From the NCBI GenBank assembly GCA_037783415.1, contig JAZGTN010000016.1, forward strand, positions 3,655,001 to 3,719,000: a stretch of 64,000 bases of DNA, given 5' to 3'. A program made the position numbers and the translations under genes. Below the pieces are notes generated by a model, which was not told where the DNA came from, ran no database searches, and saw only the letters and a program-made list of their open reading frames with translations. This DNA comes from Leptasterias polaris. Its lineage: Eukaryota > Echinodermata > Asteroidea > Forcipulatida > Asteriidae. Shown piece after piece: positions 22,937 through 37,900 of the stretch (position 1 is the first letter of the stretch; each line of letters begins with the position of its first letter).

Positions 22937-25900
22937 GTAAGACATTGCATAATATCACACCATGCATTTATTTTGTTTACCATGAGTTTCCCTGTGGTTT
23001 GGAATCTTTTAGTGAAAGTGCCCTTTGCGAAATGAACATGGCCCTGCCCTCTGAAAATCTAAATTCCTGACCTGGTGGTTCATTTATAAAGAGAGAAGAA
23101 AAAAAAGCAACAACAAATGTTTAGTTATTATTTCGTATGGCATGAACGTAAAAACAAGGCTTTGCATGTTTGTTGATCAATACTGGTTCCTGGAAGTGTT
23201 ACTGGTCTTCTGAACATTTCTACAAGCCTTTCTTTCCGATAATCACAGGAACTATACACTTCAAAAACATGAGTGTTAAATCAACAGTTTAAAGGGTTGG
23301 GGCAATGACAGCCCTTTATTTTGTGCGATTTTAATATTTTTATAGTGTTAAGTTAATAACCAGGTCACTGAAAATCCACTGATATAATTAAAGTCAATTT
23401 AACTCCAAGTCGAGTTGCATTTAAACTCAAAACTGATTTCTTACTGACTGAATTCCTGAAAAGATTTAACGGCCAAAAAGAAAGAGAGAGATTTTACACA
23501 TGGCTGTACCCACAAGTTTACCAGTTACTTCATTATTTCCCACACCATGCAAAGCTTCAAACACCACTTATTTCACCGACATCTTAGTTTCTATAGTGTA
23601 TTTCATCATAAATATCAATAAATCCATCAATTTGGTTTCAGAATTTAGACAGTTGTTTGGGAACAAACCTGTGACAGCTCTTAGCATATTTCAATCCAGC
23701 AGCAAAGTGTTTATTTGCCACATTTTCCCTGATATTTGCACAGGTTTTATTGTTGGTTCACATCACCAACTGCTCTTTCATTTCTGTTGATTATGTACAT
23801 TTGTCATGTTCTCGTGTCAATGACAACATGGCTACAGTTACAACATGTCACCAAATCCTACACATTTATTATCAGCTGCACTAATTTATTCAGACGCTGG
23901 GAAAATACTGTTCAGAATTGTTTTATCTCTAGGAGTAAAACCCCAAAAATGATTCAAGGGAGAACCCACGCAATCAGGCAGGGACTGAAAACCAAATCCA
24001 CATAGTGCCCCCGGTGGGATTCGAACTGGGGTCCCAGAGATGGAAGGCGAGGCAAGATACACTACGCCAACCTGACTGCTCTAAAATCGAAATGTTGTTG
24101 TGCTAATTAGCTACTTTTTTGCTTAAGCAGCTCTAAGAAATCTGGCCAAGGTATAGGACCTTGCTCTAGGGTTGCTAAAAGGTGCTAATAAGCACCCATG
24201 GCCCACCCATCTAGAGCTTATCTCTTGTAATCTCTGTGTTTACAATGCATTCTCTATTAATTACCACATTTTTGACAGTTGTGCATAAAGCCATCTACTA
24301 TCTTGACTTGACCTTGGGTACCAGACTTAAAGGGAAATACATTATTGGTTTTTGGAAGAGTAGAGTCATTACCTTCCAACACACCCTCCAACCATGGAGT
24401 GGTGCAATTTGGTTTGGTTTAATTATGCAGAAAACTATCATTTTAAGAAATGAGCAATTTAATAAGTTTTGACCCGCGTGTCCAAAAACCTGATGTTTGA
24501 CATGAGTGAAAACAGTGATTGGATTTTCACTAGTATTTCAATCTTGACTGTGACTTTTTGTGACTTAAGAATTTCGCAGGTTTGTTATTTTATGGATATT
24601 TTTGGTATTATAAATGTGAATGTCATGAAGTGAAAAAAAATAAAATAATTTATTAGGTCCAAGGTTTTGATAGAGGAATGACATTTTTATCAATTAAAAA
24701 TACAATTTATACTTGTTTCTTCCCATGCCTTATCAGGCATCAGATTAATTCATCATTTTTTGAGACATTGTTTAAAACGAATATATATATATATGTTTCT
24801 AAGTCTAAACATCAATTTATTTTTCTCATATGTCATTAAATACATTTATCAGAGCTGCCAACTCTCTCTGATTTTGCAGAAAATTCCTTGAAAATAAACC
24901 AATCTTTCCATGTTCTGATAAACAAATTTGAAAATCTCCCTGATTATGGAAACTTCTTCCCTATTATGTTGAATGTTATTCTAAATGTCTTCCTGTAGTA
25001 CAGAATCTCCCTGGTTGCAAGATGCAAATGTTGGCAGCTAGCACTGCATCTATTTTTATGAAAGAAAAGTACGCACAACATTGAGAATTAATACAAGAAC
25101 TGTCTCCAAATTCAAATAAATCCTTTTGTTTTTGTTCTTTGGCCTCCTGCCTTGCCCGGTTCTTATACAATGTACTGTGTGCTCATCAGTAGGAGCACTT
25201 ACAAATTTATTACTCAGCCATCTAAATAATGGATTGTGTACAAAACCATGGTGGAACATACAGCCAACCTCGCTGGGGACCCAAGATGTGTTGAAGCCCA
25301 TCTGAGACCGTCCCTAATTAACTCTTAGACAAAGGGAATTTAGGATAGTCCCTGCCTGGCATTTTAACATGCCATTCAAGTTGCTTATGCATAAATTCTT
25401 CTTGTTGTGGGGGTTTCTTCAGGAAAGGGGTGGAAATGCACTTTGAGTTGATTGTTGGTTTTGTTTTACCAGTTTGTGTTAGTTGTAAATTTGTTTTCCT
25501 GGTCTTGTTTGTTTTGTTTTGATGGTCATCAAATGTCATCAAACGACTGTATTTGAAGTAATTAATTTGTTTCAAATAGCCCTTTTGTGCTTGGTGATTT
25601 CCTGTTGAGTAATTAATAGGGTGTTAATTCCCATTGTATGTGGATCATTTAATTATAAAAAACATTTTGGATACTCCAGGGAAGTGTATTCCTCTGAGCT
25701 TTTTGAATAGTTTAGGAAAAAGCATTTGAAAACAAATCCTGTTTGCTTATTTCGATTGCTGCAATCAAACTTAGCTTGATATGAACATAATAACTAGTTT
25801 TTTATATTGCGCTTTTTTAATCACACTCAATCAGTCATTTTGAAAACGTGCGCTGGAGCTAAAGCCAAAAACATATCTGCAAAAAGTCTAAGCCTAAAAC

Positions 25901-28900
25901 CACAAGTTTTTAATGACAACATTTTGTCGAAACTTGTATCAAAGATTAAAACACTGTAGACTCGGGAAAGTACTGAGGGTACAGTGGTGCTAGGATTGAT
26001 AGTGCACATAAAAGAACTGTATAAACACCTAAAGTGGAAGAGTAAGGGGTTAACCCCAGTGTTTCTGGTTCACACATCAAGCACTCTTGTTGACAGGTTT
26101 CCTCAGGCTTGTGAGCTACAGTGTTTAAGTTCATTTATGAGGCATCCTTGGTTTCATCACCAGAAATACATAATAATATGTAATAATAACATTGATGTAT
26201 AGGTAAAAACACACATAATATTCTTTATCTCTTATGCAAATTTAACATCTATCAAAAGCACACTAGGTTGATGTATAAATGAAATCATTACTTAGCGGTA
26301 ATAGAATGTGGCAAATGTTTTATCAGTTCTGAAATGTGAAATAATGTTGCCTTGGAGTAAATCGTAGCCAATATGGTTTGATTTCTTCAGCATAAACATA
26401 CTGGAAGCTGAGGTTTTTCTTGTATATCCCCCATACCTGCAATGTTTACATGCAAGTATTAAATATGAAAATTGCAGCGATTAGTTATGTCCACATAATA
26501 ATTTTGCCAACATTACCAAATGCTACTCGTTCAATTAAATACACAACAGATGGTAGACCAGTGGTGTGCCAATCTGGGTTTTGCTGGTATAGGCCTATAT
26601 GTACATCAGCTTGTTTTGGTTTTTGCTTTCTTTGTTCACAGTCACACTAAAAAAAATTACAATGTTTTGAAGAATGAGAGTGTGAATTGTGGATCATTAT
26701 TATATATGTGAAAATGTGCTCACAGTTTTGATTTGATAATTAGTTCATGTATAAGTTTGTTTATTTCATTCTTTATGGATACTATTTAGCAAATTATTGG
26801 TGTAAAGTAAGTAATTTTTGCTTTGCGATAAGATTATGAAGAATCAAAGGTCACATCAAAAATGTGTTTTTTAACTCAAGAATAAAGAGATCTTTGTTAA
26901 AGAGGTGTTGCATCTTATTTACATAACAAAGACTGGTCCCCCATTGTTGTCACAAGAAACAATGGTTGGGTGATTCATCCATATTTAAGTACATGGTCCC
27001 TTGGCCCTTTAGTGGTGGTGGAGGTAGTTAGTGGAGGAAGTCCCCCCCCCCCTCCCTCAAGGATAGCTCCACAGCAAGACCAGCCCAGGACCCTCCTTTC
27101 ATTTGTCACTGCATTGTGTGGGAGGCCGTGCTGAGTGGTGTTTCACAGTAGAGATACAGAAATTGGAAATCCCAGTGAATTCTGACCACAAGTTTGCCCC
27201 TGTGGACAGGATTATGCGGTGACATTGTGGAGGATTGATCTCATTGGTTGGGGCCGCTGTTGGAGGGTTGGTCTTAACAAGCTAAGGTTAGCCCGACAGT
27301 GACTGTTAGTTGCACAGTGTACATGTATACATGTAGAGTAGTACCACACCACACTGTGTGTGTGTGGAACCTAATGGTATTCATTTCATATACAATCATT
27401 GTGCCAGCGAAGTGAGTGGTAACCTCTGCATGATCATCATCGTCAACCAGACAGTGTTTTTATCTGTAGCGAGATTAATACACGAGTAGTCGATGAGATC
27501 TCTATCTGGAGATTGATACTATATACTACTCACAGTGAGAAGTCACTGCTGTACACCAGACCAAGGAGGACTGTTATCGCATGAACACGGAGAGAACCTT
27601 TACTGGGAGCTATTTTATTTGGTGTTGTCCCATTTACTGATGCTGTGTTGTTGATCTTGATGGTGTAGACTAAGCGAGAAGAGCAGTCTATTTTTTAATG
27701 GGTTGGTGAGTGTTTCTTATTTTTATGATGGCTTTATCATTGATTAGTGAAATAGATAAGTTTAGCATTAGTCTTTACAGGAGTGCAGTCATTTTAAACT
27801 GGTTTCTAAATCTAGTAGTAGTACCTGTGAGACTCAAGCTGTATCTGACTGAATTGACGACTTGGGCATGACAGACAGTGACTCTGGCTGGATCACTGAA
27901 AAGGCCTATTCTTCAATGTTGTCGTCGCTGCTACCAATGGCCATCGATCCAGAGTCGCAGCCAACGTCACTTAACTCAAACAGAGCCGTAGATTAAGAAG
28001 ATGCTTAAATTAAGTTTTCAAGACAACAGTGTAGAATGGTAGTACAGATTGTATGGCAGAAGAACTAATGCAGATCATGTTTGAATGTAATTATAATGTT
28101 TAAAGAGCTGACACTAGTGACAGGAATACAAACAGTTTTCTCCTAAGAGAAATAAGTAAAAAGAATGCAGAATCCAACTGCCAATAATTGTATCTTATTT
28201 ACCTACGGTCGTGTTTTTGTCTGAGCAAGTGAGAAAGAGGTGTTCAGATCTAGAAGATGCTAAATATGTAAAAATTACCAAACAAAGTCTTCCTGGAGTG
28301 TTTTTTTTTTGTTGCTTATTTTTATGCCCCGCCGGAGAAGCTGAAGGGGTGTTAAGTGGTTGCCTTGTTCTGATAATTACCAGTCCTAGCATATTAGATT
28401 CAATACTCTTTTTTAACCTCCAAATGATATCCCTGACAGTCTGAAAATTCTGGTGAGTTGTGCAAAATTTTGTTTAAAAAAATCATTCTTCGGGCCTGGT
28501 ACTTCATGGAGGCATTGAAGGATATTCCATGGAAGCAATTGCCCCTGGTCATTGCCTTGGTGCCCCTTGAAATGTTCCAATATAAATTTAACATTTCCTC
28601 ATAGAGGTGCCCTTCACCAAGAAGAAAACACCTTGGTGGCCTTGCCCTCAAAGACGGATCATCAGGACTGATTCTTATATACACATTTTCTCAGCCTCAG
28701 TTAATTTACATCTTTTTGAAGATTTTTCTCTGACATGTTAAAGAGGTGTGTAATTTCAGATCATTAGCTGTACTGGTGGGAACTTGATCAAGCCGGTGTG
28801 ATCAGGTTTTCAAAATGATCATGCTACTCTGACACAAGAAGGCAACACTTCCCTATTTTTTCCAAGTCAGATAAAAAACTAAAAACAAAAGGACAGAGAG

Positions 28901-31900
28901 GACAGAGATAAAGAAGAGTACATATTGTACAACTGTGAACAAATTTCAAGGGTTGAACAGATCTCATATTTCAAGAAAATCTCGCTAGTCTTTTATCTCT
29001 GAGCTTTCATGTTTTGTGCAAGACTTATAAATTTAATACTTCTTCTTTTTAAAATTGTATTTTTGGTTTGAAAAAAAGAAAACTTTACTAGAGCAGGATT
29101 GTGGCCTCCGTATGAATGCGCTGTTGCTCTTCCAACTGAGCTATCTAGCACTGACGTCGGTGGCCCCCTTATTTTGTCAATATCTTTGGGGTGTCAGGCA
29201 GAAGCCCTTGAACCTGTAACTGCAGATTTGTTGAACTTTTAGGAGTATATTTGGAAATGGAATGTAAATAAATTAGTCAATCTTCACAAGTTTTGTGTTT
29301 TGTAAAAACACTAAACTGCTTGACTTGTTTGGTTGTGGGGTTACATGCCCAGTATTTTCAATACTACATAGACTCTGATCTGTGGCCAGTGGTCCAGAAG
29401 GCATTTCAAGCCCTATATATATGGGAAATGATTGGAAGAGATACAACAAAAATATGACAAAAAAAGAAACAAGAATATTTGCTCTGAATTCTTACGGTTT
29501 GTTAACTTGATACCAGTAACAGTTAACCTATGAAACATTTCTATCTGAAATACTGCCATGTTCAAGAACAATGTCAACCAATAATCAATCTCTTTTATTG
29601 ACTTGGCACATTAACAAATTGCCATTTAAATAGCCTGTTATATAAAGTACAGTCATGCCTTGGTAGAATTCCTTTAGTTAAATTTACATCCGTTGTGATG
29701 ATTATTGTGATTCCATGGATGGACTGAAACCTTTTAAGAAGAATGTAAGTGGAGTTATAATCCTGAAAGTAGAATCACAACTGATAATTTGCACACTGTT
29801 ATGTTTTAGTAAAATAACAGCAAGTGAAACATTGACAGGGTTGTTTCTGTACACATGTTTTGTTATTATATTGACAAAAGATTGAATATTTGCAGACATT
29901 TTAATGTAGACAAAGACAATTGTGTATTATCTTAAGAGGAAACCTGAGTTTCTGTGTTGAATTTTTATCAAAACTTTCATTTGGTGACAGATAATAGTTC
30001 TGCAAATCACTTTGACAATCATTAGGGGCGTGCTCAACCAACTGAGCTATCTAGCCCTATTTTGTCGGTCTCCCATTATCAGCTATTCAGTTGTATGGCT
30101 TCTGACTGGAACCCCCAAACAAAGATATTGACAGAATTGTTCAAACCCAAATTAAAAATATACTTAGTCAGTTTCCCTTCTGGTTTATAACTTTAAAAAC
30201 TTGAAATCTTGACATCAACCTTAAAATTATCTTTGGCAAAATGTGGTGTTAATGTTTTCGGTCTTTAAAAAAATATATGAATCTACAGACGCCATTCAAT
30301 ACACTCAACACTGCCAATATTAACATCGTAGGGGTGGTAGGGGCAAATCAAATGAAATGTATGGTGCAAACTGCACATTGGTTGTTACAGTTGTGCATGC
30401 ACTGCCTAATACAAAGTCTTGGTGCAAGACCTTACTTGTGACTTTGGTTCGCTGTATATGCAAACACCCGCCGCAATTACATCCAACTATAATGAATGCT
30501 GTCCTTTGCATAGGACCACCTGCCCTTCCTGAGTAACGAGCGGCTTTTGACCGTCAAAGTTGTAGCGCCCTCTACTATTGGGTAATTTAATACTTACACG
30601 TTAATCAATTTTTTAATATCTCATGCCAATTTGCAGAGGATACAGTTGACATTACAACCCTTCCCTGTGTACACCACCCAACTAAACAACGTGTTTCTAC
30701 ACGATTACCCCATTTGTAAATAAGTTAATCCATTCATAGTTTATCAGGGGGGTGGGGAGATCTAAAAATGTTGCCCCTTTAAAAGATACTTAATATGCAA
30801 TTATGTTAATTGAAGAATATAAATTATAAATAACCTTATAGTTGTAAGTAAGATTAGTTTTTAATGAAACTTGGATTTAGCAAATATTATTACTTGCTCA
30901 ACTTGTTTAGTTTCATTCTTTTCACCTGATGCAACAACTATTGATGGGTTTCTTTATTTGTAAGCTCTTCACAGAAATGAAATGCTGGTGGCGAAACTTT
31001 CAAAATTTCCCCTAATTTTTTGAGGAAGTAGAAAACAGAAAATTGAAGGCAGTGACTGTTGTAATTTTTTGAGATTTAATTTGAAAGTGCTGAATCAGGA
31101 TGCATTGCAAAAACCTCAGGACTTCAAAATGATTTGACAAGTTTCTATGAAGTAAATAAACAAACAAAACCCCTGAAAACATCTTTTTAAGTTCATTAAC
31201 TGTAGAGGCTTTGAACTTCATCGAAGTAATAGTTTTTGAGGAAACAGAATTATCTGTTGCAAACTGCTTACCAACCAAAAATTTAAAAGCAACAAAAATT
31301 GTTTTGTTGCCTGACATTTCGACCCTAGCAGAGTCTTTCTCATTTATATTTTAGCCTTCGAGGAAGACTCTGCTAGGGTCAAAACGTCAGGCCACTAACT
31401 ATTTCTTGCAGTTAAAATAGTTTTTGTGTCTTATCTTCACCTCAGTGGTTTTTAAATGTTCCTGTAGATAGTGCCTTCTAGAGGTACCATCGAAGGAAGA
31501 ACTGCCAAGTTAGAGCCTGTTTTAGGAGCCAAGATTTGCCTATTTCTGATGAAATTGGACTCTCATAACCTGTATAATTAATGGACCATTGTTTCAAAAG
31601 CACAGTAAAACTTCCACCCAAGGTTAATAAGAGAAGAAGGCATCACATTTCAATCAAGATGTTTATTTGCCTCTCTTGTTTGGAAATCTGCTGGGTACCT
31701 GTAAATATTCGACATGAATTGATTGGACTTTTTAGATGGGATCTGGAACCTCATGTCACAGTAATCTACAGTAAATCTTCTGTTATATTCACAATTCTCC
31801 AGTGGTCTAAACTCATGTGGGAGGATTATCATTGACAATTTACCTGTTGGTAGAGAATTGTGAAGGAGGTTGCAAAATCAGAAGTCCCATCTTGTGAAGA

Positions 31901-34900
31901 GGGCTAACGTCATTGATGTAGGTTGATACGAGGACTTACAAAAGTCTTGTTGATGCAGGCCTCTTCTTTGTGAAAAACTATCAGTGTTTTGTCTTACAAG
32001 CTCATGAAATTTTTATACCATTGGAAATTTTTTGGAATGGGGGGGGGGGGATTCTGTGGACCATTCCTTCCTTTCTGCCTCCCCCTTCCCAATACTATAC
32101 ATGTGGAGTATATGTCTCAGCATCGCCACAATTTAAGCTCACTGTGCCTACACCAGAACATTCAGGTTGGCTTAGTGGTTTCTTTGCCTGCCTTTCGTTG
32201 GAATCTCTCTTCCAACCAGAATCTTACATGGTTTTCAGTCCGTCTCCAATTGGGTGGGTTTACCCCGGTTTGGGTTTTCCTCCCACATCTAACACTGAGA
32301 TTTCTTGTTCATCTTCTCTCAAAAGGTATCTTCAGGTTTCAGGGCAAGTCACTTTGAGGGTACCTTGGTTTCAGTGCCAGAAAGATATAATAAAATTAAT
32401 ATAATCAAACCATTGTGGTCATTTGCATGTCCTGCTCCAGTTTTATCTGGCGTCAAGCTGGTGCTTCTTAAAGTTGCATCAGCATCATTGGTTGAGGATG
32501 CCCGTGATGCAGGAACAAAATTACGCACTTTGTAAGGAATAGTGCCTACCAAGTAATGATGGCTAATGACTGTTACAAGAATTTGTCTGTAGGGTAGCCT
32601 AGAATGTCTTGGCAAATCGTGGAATGATCAAGTTAACCCCAAAGTACAGATGCATAATCAAAAGCTGTACAATCTATCAATATTAAATACACTTAATGCG
32701 GAAGTTGCTACCATAAGTTTGACTTTATCCTTTACTGTTAAGCAAGGCAATGTTTAGTCTGGAGGTTTTGTCCCTGGTTTTGTTTTGGTTTGTGTTTTTC
32801 TTCATTTTTTTCATCAGCACATTCAAGGAAGCTTTAAAGTCACATTGAGAATGTTTCACTTTCAGTTCAATCGAGGGGAAAAAGTCACATGACAATGAGT
32901 CACCAAAAAAACTACATTATTTTCATAAGTGTTTTTTTATTCAACTTAATGGTATAGTTGGTGAACCCTACACCTTGAACACAAACCTGTAGACATGCAT
33001 TGGTGTGTAATTGAAATTGCTTGAAGTTTTATAGAAAGGCAGAACATGCTGTATAGACACTTGCCAAGACCATGTCAGGGTTTGCCCTGAAATTTGTTCA
33101 GTGACTAGCCAGCAGGAACAGTTAGCTTTTTTATCTCACTGGTCAGTCAGCTTTTGCACTTTCATACTAAATAGGGATGCTTTCATGCTTTGATCATCAT
33201 TTGTAGATCGCTCAAAACCACTTTTGATATGCACTGAAGATCCAAAAGTCTTCAGCATCATCAAATTAACGGGGCTGGCCCATTGCCAAATTTGGTTTAT
33301 TGGATTTCTTGTCTGTACTGAATCCATCAAACTCGGCTACAACTAAGAGAACACTTTGGAGAATTTCGAAATGTATCTCTATACAAGATCAAACTTACAC
33401 ACTTATTTTGCTGGTCAACTGAAAAGAGAACAAATTTAAACACCACCACTACTCAAACCTTACCTGAAATTTAAACAAATCAATTTTGTTTTACTTTAAT
33501 ATTGCATATATACCATATACCCAAATATTGGAACACGTCCCAATCTCATCGAAAACTGGAGCATCTACTCTCTTTTAACGAATGCTTGTAACTTTACAAG
33601 GAGACTCCAAGAAACTTACATATCTTTTTTATGTTGACAGCTGTCACTGTACAAATTTTGTTTGAAGAATTTCCCTCGGCATGACCAAAAAAAAAAATTC
33701 AATAATAATTATTCTCTCATTACATCAGCACCAAGGAAAATATGGAATATTCTTGTAACCTGAAACGGTCACGCTTCTCGGGGACTTGTAGCAAGAAACT
33801 GGCGGCGGACTTGTTGACAAGATCCACTTAAACAATACAAAACAAACTTTGTTGGCAGTGGTGACGGAGCCTCCACATCAAAGTCTCCAGCAATGATTTA
33901 TCTCTGATCTCTGCAACCCTTAGTACACTGTCAAGAATGTGAGTGATGCCAATATGTAGAGGGGGAAAACAGAACTTTGTCACATCGTCCAGCTCAATGT
34001 TCTGTCTCCTAGATTTCCTTCTGAGTCATGTTTTATTAATAATTCACTTTAGAAATACGCGCAGAATTCTAGGAACAAAATCTGTTCTCTTTAAAATCAA
34101 TACGTCGACCACTAGCCTATATACTTTCTGTAAGGCCAAGTTTTAAAAAATACCAGTTGATCGTCCCCGCCCGCATCCTTTTTTGAGTCCGCATCCTTTT
34201 TTTTATTTTTTTTTATTTTCGATTTTTCAAAAAAAAAACACAAACAAAAAAATGTTTGTATTTTTAATCCACCCTTGACATATATATTTTAATTTTTGAT
34301 GTAAACTTACCTCATGCAACAAATAGATATAAAGAAAGTTAGCGGTGATTTCAAACTGAAGAATTGGTGGCCTGTTTGAATTGAAATACTTGGCGGCCAT
34401 CTTGGAAAATAAATAAAAAATAAAAAGGCCCTCATCCTCTTTTTGGAAAAATCAGGACGATCAACTGGTATTTTTTTTCTATGGTGTGTCCTTCTGGACT
34501 TCAGTAGTTTTGGGAAATTAGGGATTAAGGACAAAACTTGGTTTAATAGTGCTTTAGGTAATGATTTGATTTTGGATGGAAAGTTTATCCTTTTGATTTG
34601 CTGTTTCCACATGTTCACAATGGAAATGATGTAGAAATTACCGTTTCTTTTAGTTCTGAACGAGGATGTTGATAGATTTGACTCTTATTGGAAAAGTGTA
34701 TCAAGAATTTCTATCACAAATGGAATGTCTTTTCAATACTTTGCCAAAACTAAAAGTGTTTACTGTCTTAAAATGTGTTGGATCTTGTAATGAACAAAAA
34801 TACATATATATATAAATCACTTTATGGTGCACCGGTATTTTTTAGAAACAGATCTTTATAAATCTGTTTATGTTTTGTTTTTTTGACCAAAGTTTACAGA

Positions 34901-37900
34901 TCAGAAATATAGTAACAGACCCCACCATGCTTTTGCCGTCTTTGTCACATTCCTTGTCTTCATTAACAGTAATGGATAGTGAACCTAATTATACCAAAAG
35001 GGTGCCATACTAGTTTGCCCTTCCAGTCTCATTTGGGTTACATAGGCCATTTGCGAAACCACGGGTTGGGCTTTAAGGCACTGGTTTGGGCTCCGGCATT
35101 AATTTTGAAAAGGTACACTTTCCGTACAGGACTTTTATGCTTACCAGAATAAGGTTACCAGCCAAAACACCTTGTCACATGCACCATTTCTGACTGGTCT
35201 CCTGCTAACTTGTTTTAAGCACAAACTATGTAAGCAACATTGGGCCCAGACATTCATGTTGTTTTGAATGGAGACTACACACACTGTTTATACTAATTAG
35301 GCAGAGACTTCCAGCCTGGCAAATTACTCATCCTCAAGTCTGTTATTTGTTTCTCCTCTTTAGGTCTATGGAAATACAGCAGTTGGCCAGTCCACATAGT
35401 CAAGTGTCTAGTGCCAACGGCAATTCACCTCAGCATGACAACTCCACTGACAGCAATTGCTCTGTAACAACCAATGGAACAGATGGTGAGATAACTGCTC
35501 TTTGTTTTTCAGCCCTGAGATTATCAGACATGTTATCTCATTGGTAGACATGAGAAATTACAGTGGACAGCTGTCCTAGTGTTTGACCAAGAGAGGGCAC
35601 TGTTTTAATTACAATGATTTGTCTTAAAATGTTTTGGTAGTAACGATACTGTACAACAAAACTTCTAACACATTGTTGATGTTTTAAATCAATATTTCAG
35701 GAAAATCCAGATGATGCAACTTTATTTCACCTCAACATTATGAATAAAAATTTAACTGAACTTCATGTAACAGTGTAATCATAAGTTAGTGCAACAAAGA
35801 CAAAATATTTGGTACCAACATATCTCGTCAACTTAACTTACATTTTAGTTGATTTCTTTGTCCAAAAATGACTAAATTCATCTTAAAAATAGAATTTTCT
35901 CAAAGACAGCACTATTTCAGAGGGGAGTGTTACTAAAGTAAATTCGGCATTACTAGCTGCATGCATTTTTTTAAATTCCTTAATACTGCACAAGATTTGA
36001 AGCAGTTTCTTTGTGCCCCATGTCATTAAGATTTCGGACGAATCTTGCTTGCCTTCAGGTAATCTTAAAAGCACTCATAATAATTATCAGGATCGGGAGA
36101 GAGAATGCCGTCTCTCTGTGTAGGGTATTTGCAATTTGCCCCCGTGGCCACAAACAACTGTTATTACCATAGAAAGAACTTGGCGAACCAATTTCATTAA
36201 TTGTGTGGATCCAGAGAATAAGTGGACTGCATGTATTTAGTGTTAAGACTCGTATTAGTTTTTGCTGGATCGGCGTTTTAAAAATGGGGAGGGGAAAAAG
36301 AAGCAGATTTTGTTGAAATATTTTTGTGTGTGAGTCTGATGAAGAAGTCAATTTTTTTGTAACAGATAGAATGCTGAAAAAACCTAAACAAACAAACAAT
36401 CAAACAAAAACAATTCTTAGGCCAATTGAATCAAGCGACTTCTGAAGAATAGGCCTTTTTAGCAATCAGGCCACAGCCACGCCATAGCCCTCAATTTGGA
36501 CATGGCCTTAGAGTCTAAAATTGTGTGTAATAAAATGTTTTGCTATAACAGTGGTCCGCTGGCCAATGGCCGGTGAACACATGAGGACCTGATTGGTCCA
36601 GGTTGGAAGCCAATTTGCTGACTGGCATTTCTTTTCCCGGGGTGTAATGGGGGAGCCAGTTTGCCAACTCGACAGCTAAGACAGACTAGCACACCCAGCA
36701 CAGAGCAATGCAGAATTCAGTAATCTAAAACCATTAACAGTGATACTTGGTCAGCAAAATGACTAGATTTTATCTAATCTGTATGCTCTTGTTCTACTTG
36801 ATTTGGTTCTTCATGGAAGCTAAAACTGCAGACTGAGAACAATTGTTAGGGGGGGCAAGAGGTGTGTCACATCCCCTTCACTCCACCCGAGTTGCTACAC
36901 CCGTGTTACACAATAATGCAATTTACAAAGAAACCAACATGCTTTGTTCAGCTCAGTTGCCATTGTTGATCAACTTGGCAAGTACAGGAAATTAAAAACC
37001 TGTCTTAAAAAAAAGAAGAAGAGAAAAAAAGGATGTTCTATGGGATGTAATATTTTTATTAATTTGCATGCTTGGCAGGTTTTTCAATCGATCATTGAAT
37101 GAGGATTTTTTATTTTAATTCAGATCATCTGCCCAGTGAAACAATACAAGTTCAAAGTTTACAATTTTTATTAAATTAATATTTCCAAATGTAGTATTCC
37201 AAACTATACATTTTGTTTTGCTACAATATGTAAAAATTTTGTTGCATTAATTTCATAGTTACTTCTTAATATCCATTAGTATTTAGTATTTGGCATGAAT
37301 ACACCAATATTATAAGAAAAATTGGAGTAGAAAACTTGCGGGTACAACCATGTATAAAACTTTTTATAGTCAGAGACCACCCGGTTCTTCCCAGAACCAA
37401 TATTTCTCCCAAAAGAGTTTTATTCTTGCCAGCAAGTTTACTAACTATAGTTTTTCTTAAGATCCACACCATGCAAGGCTTCACTTACCAATACTGTCTT
37501 GAATGACCATCACCCTTCATGTATATCTGCATTTTCTGGTTTTCCCAGGTAACCATGTTTCTATGGCAACAACAGCAGAATCAAGCGTGTTGACGAGTAC
37601 AGACAGTTGGAATTCAGTTCACACAGCTGCCTCAAGTAAGAACTTTTCCCTCCAAAATATTTGTGGTTTTGTGCTTCAGTTTCTTGATATGTCTGAGGCT
37701 GTGTCCAAATTGGTGGCTACGGCTGTTGCTAAGGCTGGTGCTATTGGTTTCCTATGCTTCAATGCATGTTAACATGACAATCAAGCCAGAGCTGGTAATT
37801 CGGACAAGACCTTAATGTTGTATTTAGGTTGGCCATGTTGGATTTGTTTTGTGTGTTTGGGAGGACTTTCATTCTGTCACCTCACCTCTGTAGTCTCAGA

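Larger units (their letters stand above)
22937..35363. other. eya intron 1 (12.4 kb)
   Basis: Largest visible intron. It holds a tRNA-like SINE head (24.0 kb), a small MITE (24.85-25.04 kb), a SINE fragment (26.0 kb), a candidate alternative first exon (27.05-27.7 kb), tRNA-like fragments (29.1 and 30.0 kb), a fold-back (31.3 kb) and a TIR element (34.1-34.5 kb). 32,410-32,600 shares AGTGCCTACC-AGTAATG with 60,145-60,165. Other frames have no recognisable domain. Confidence 0.8.
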
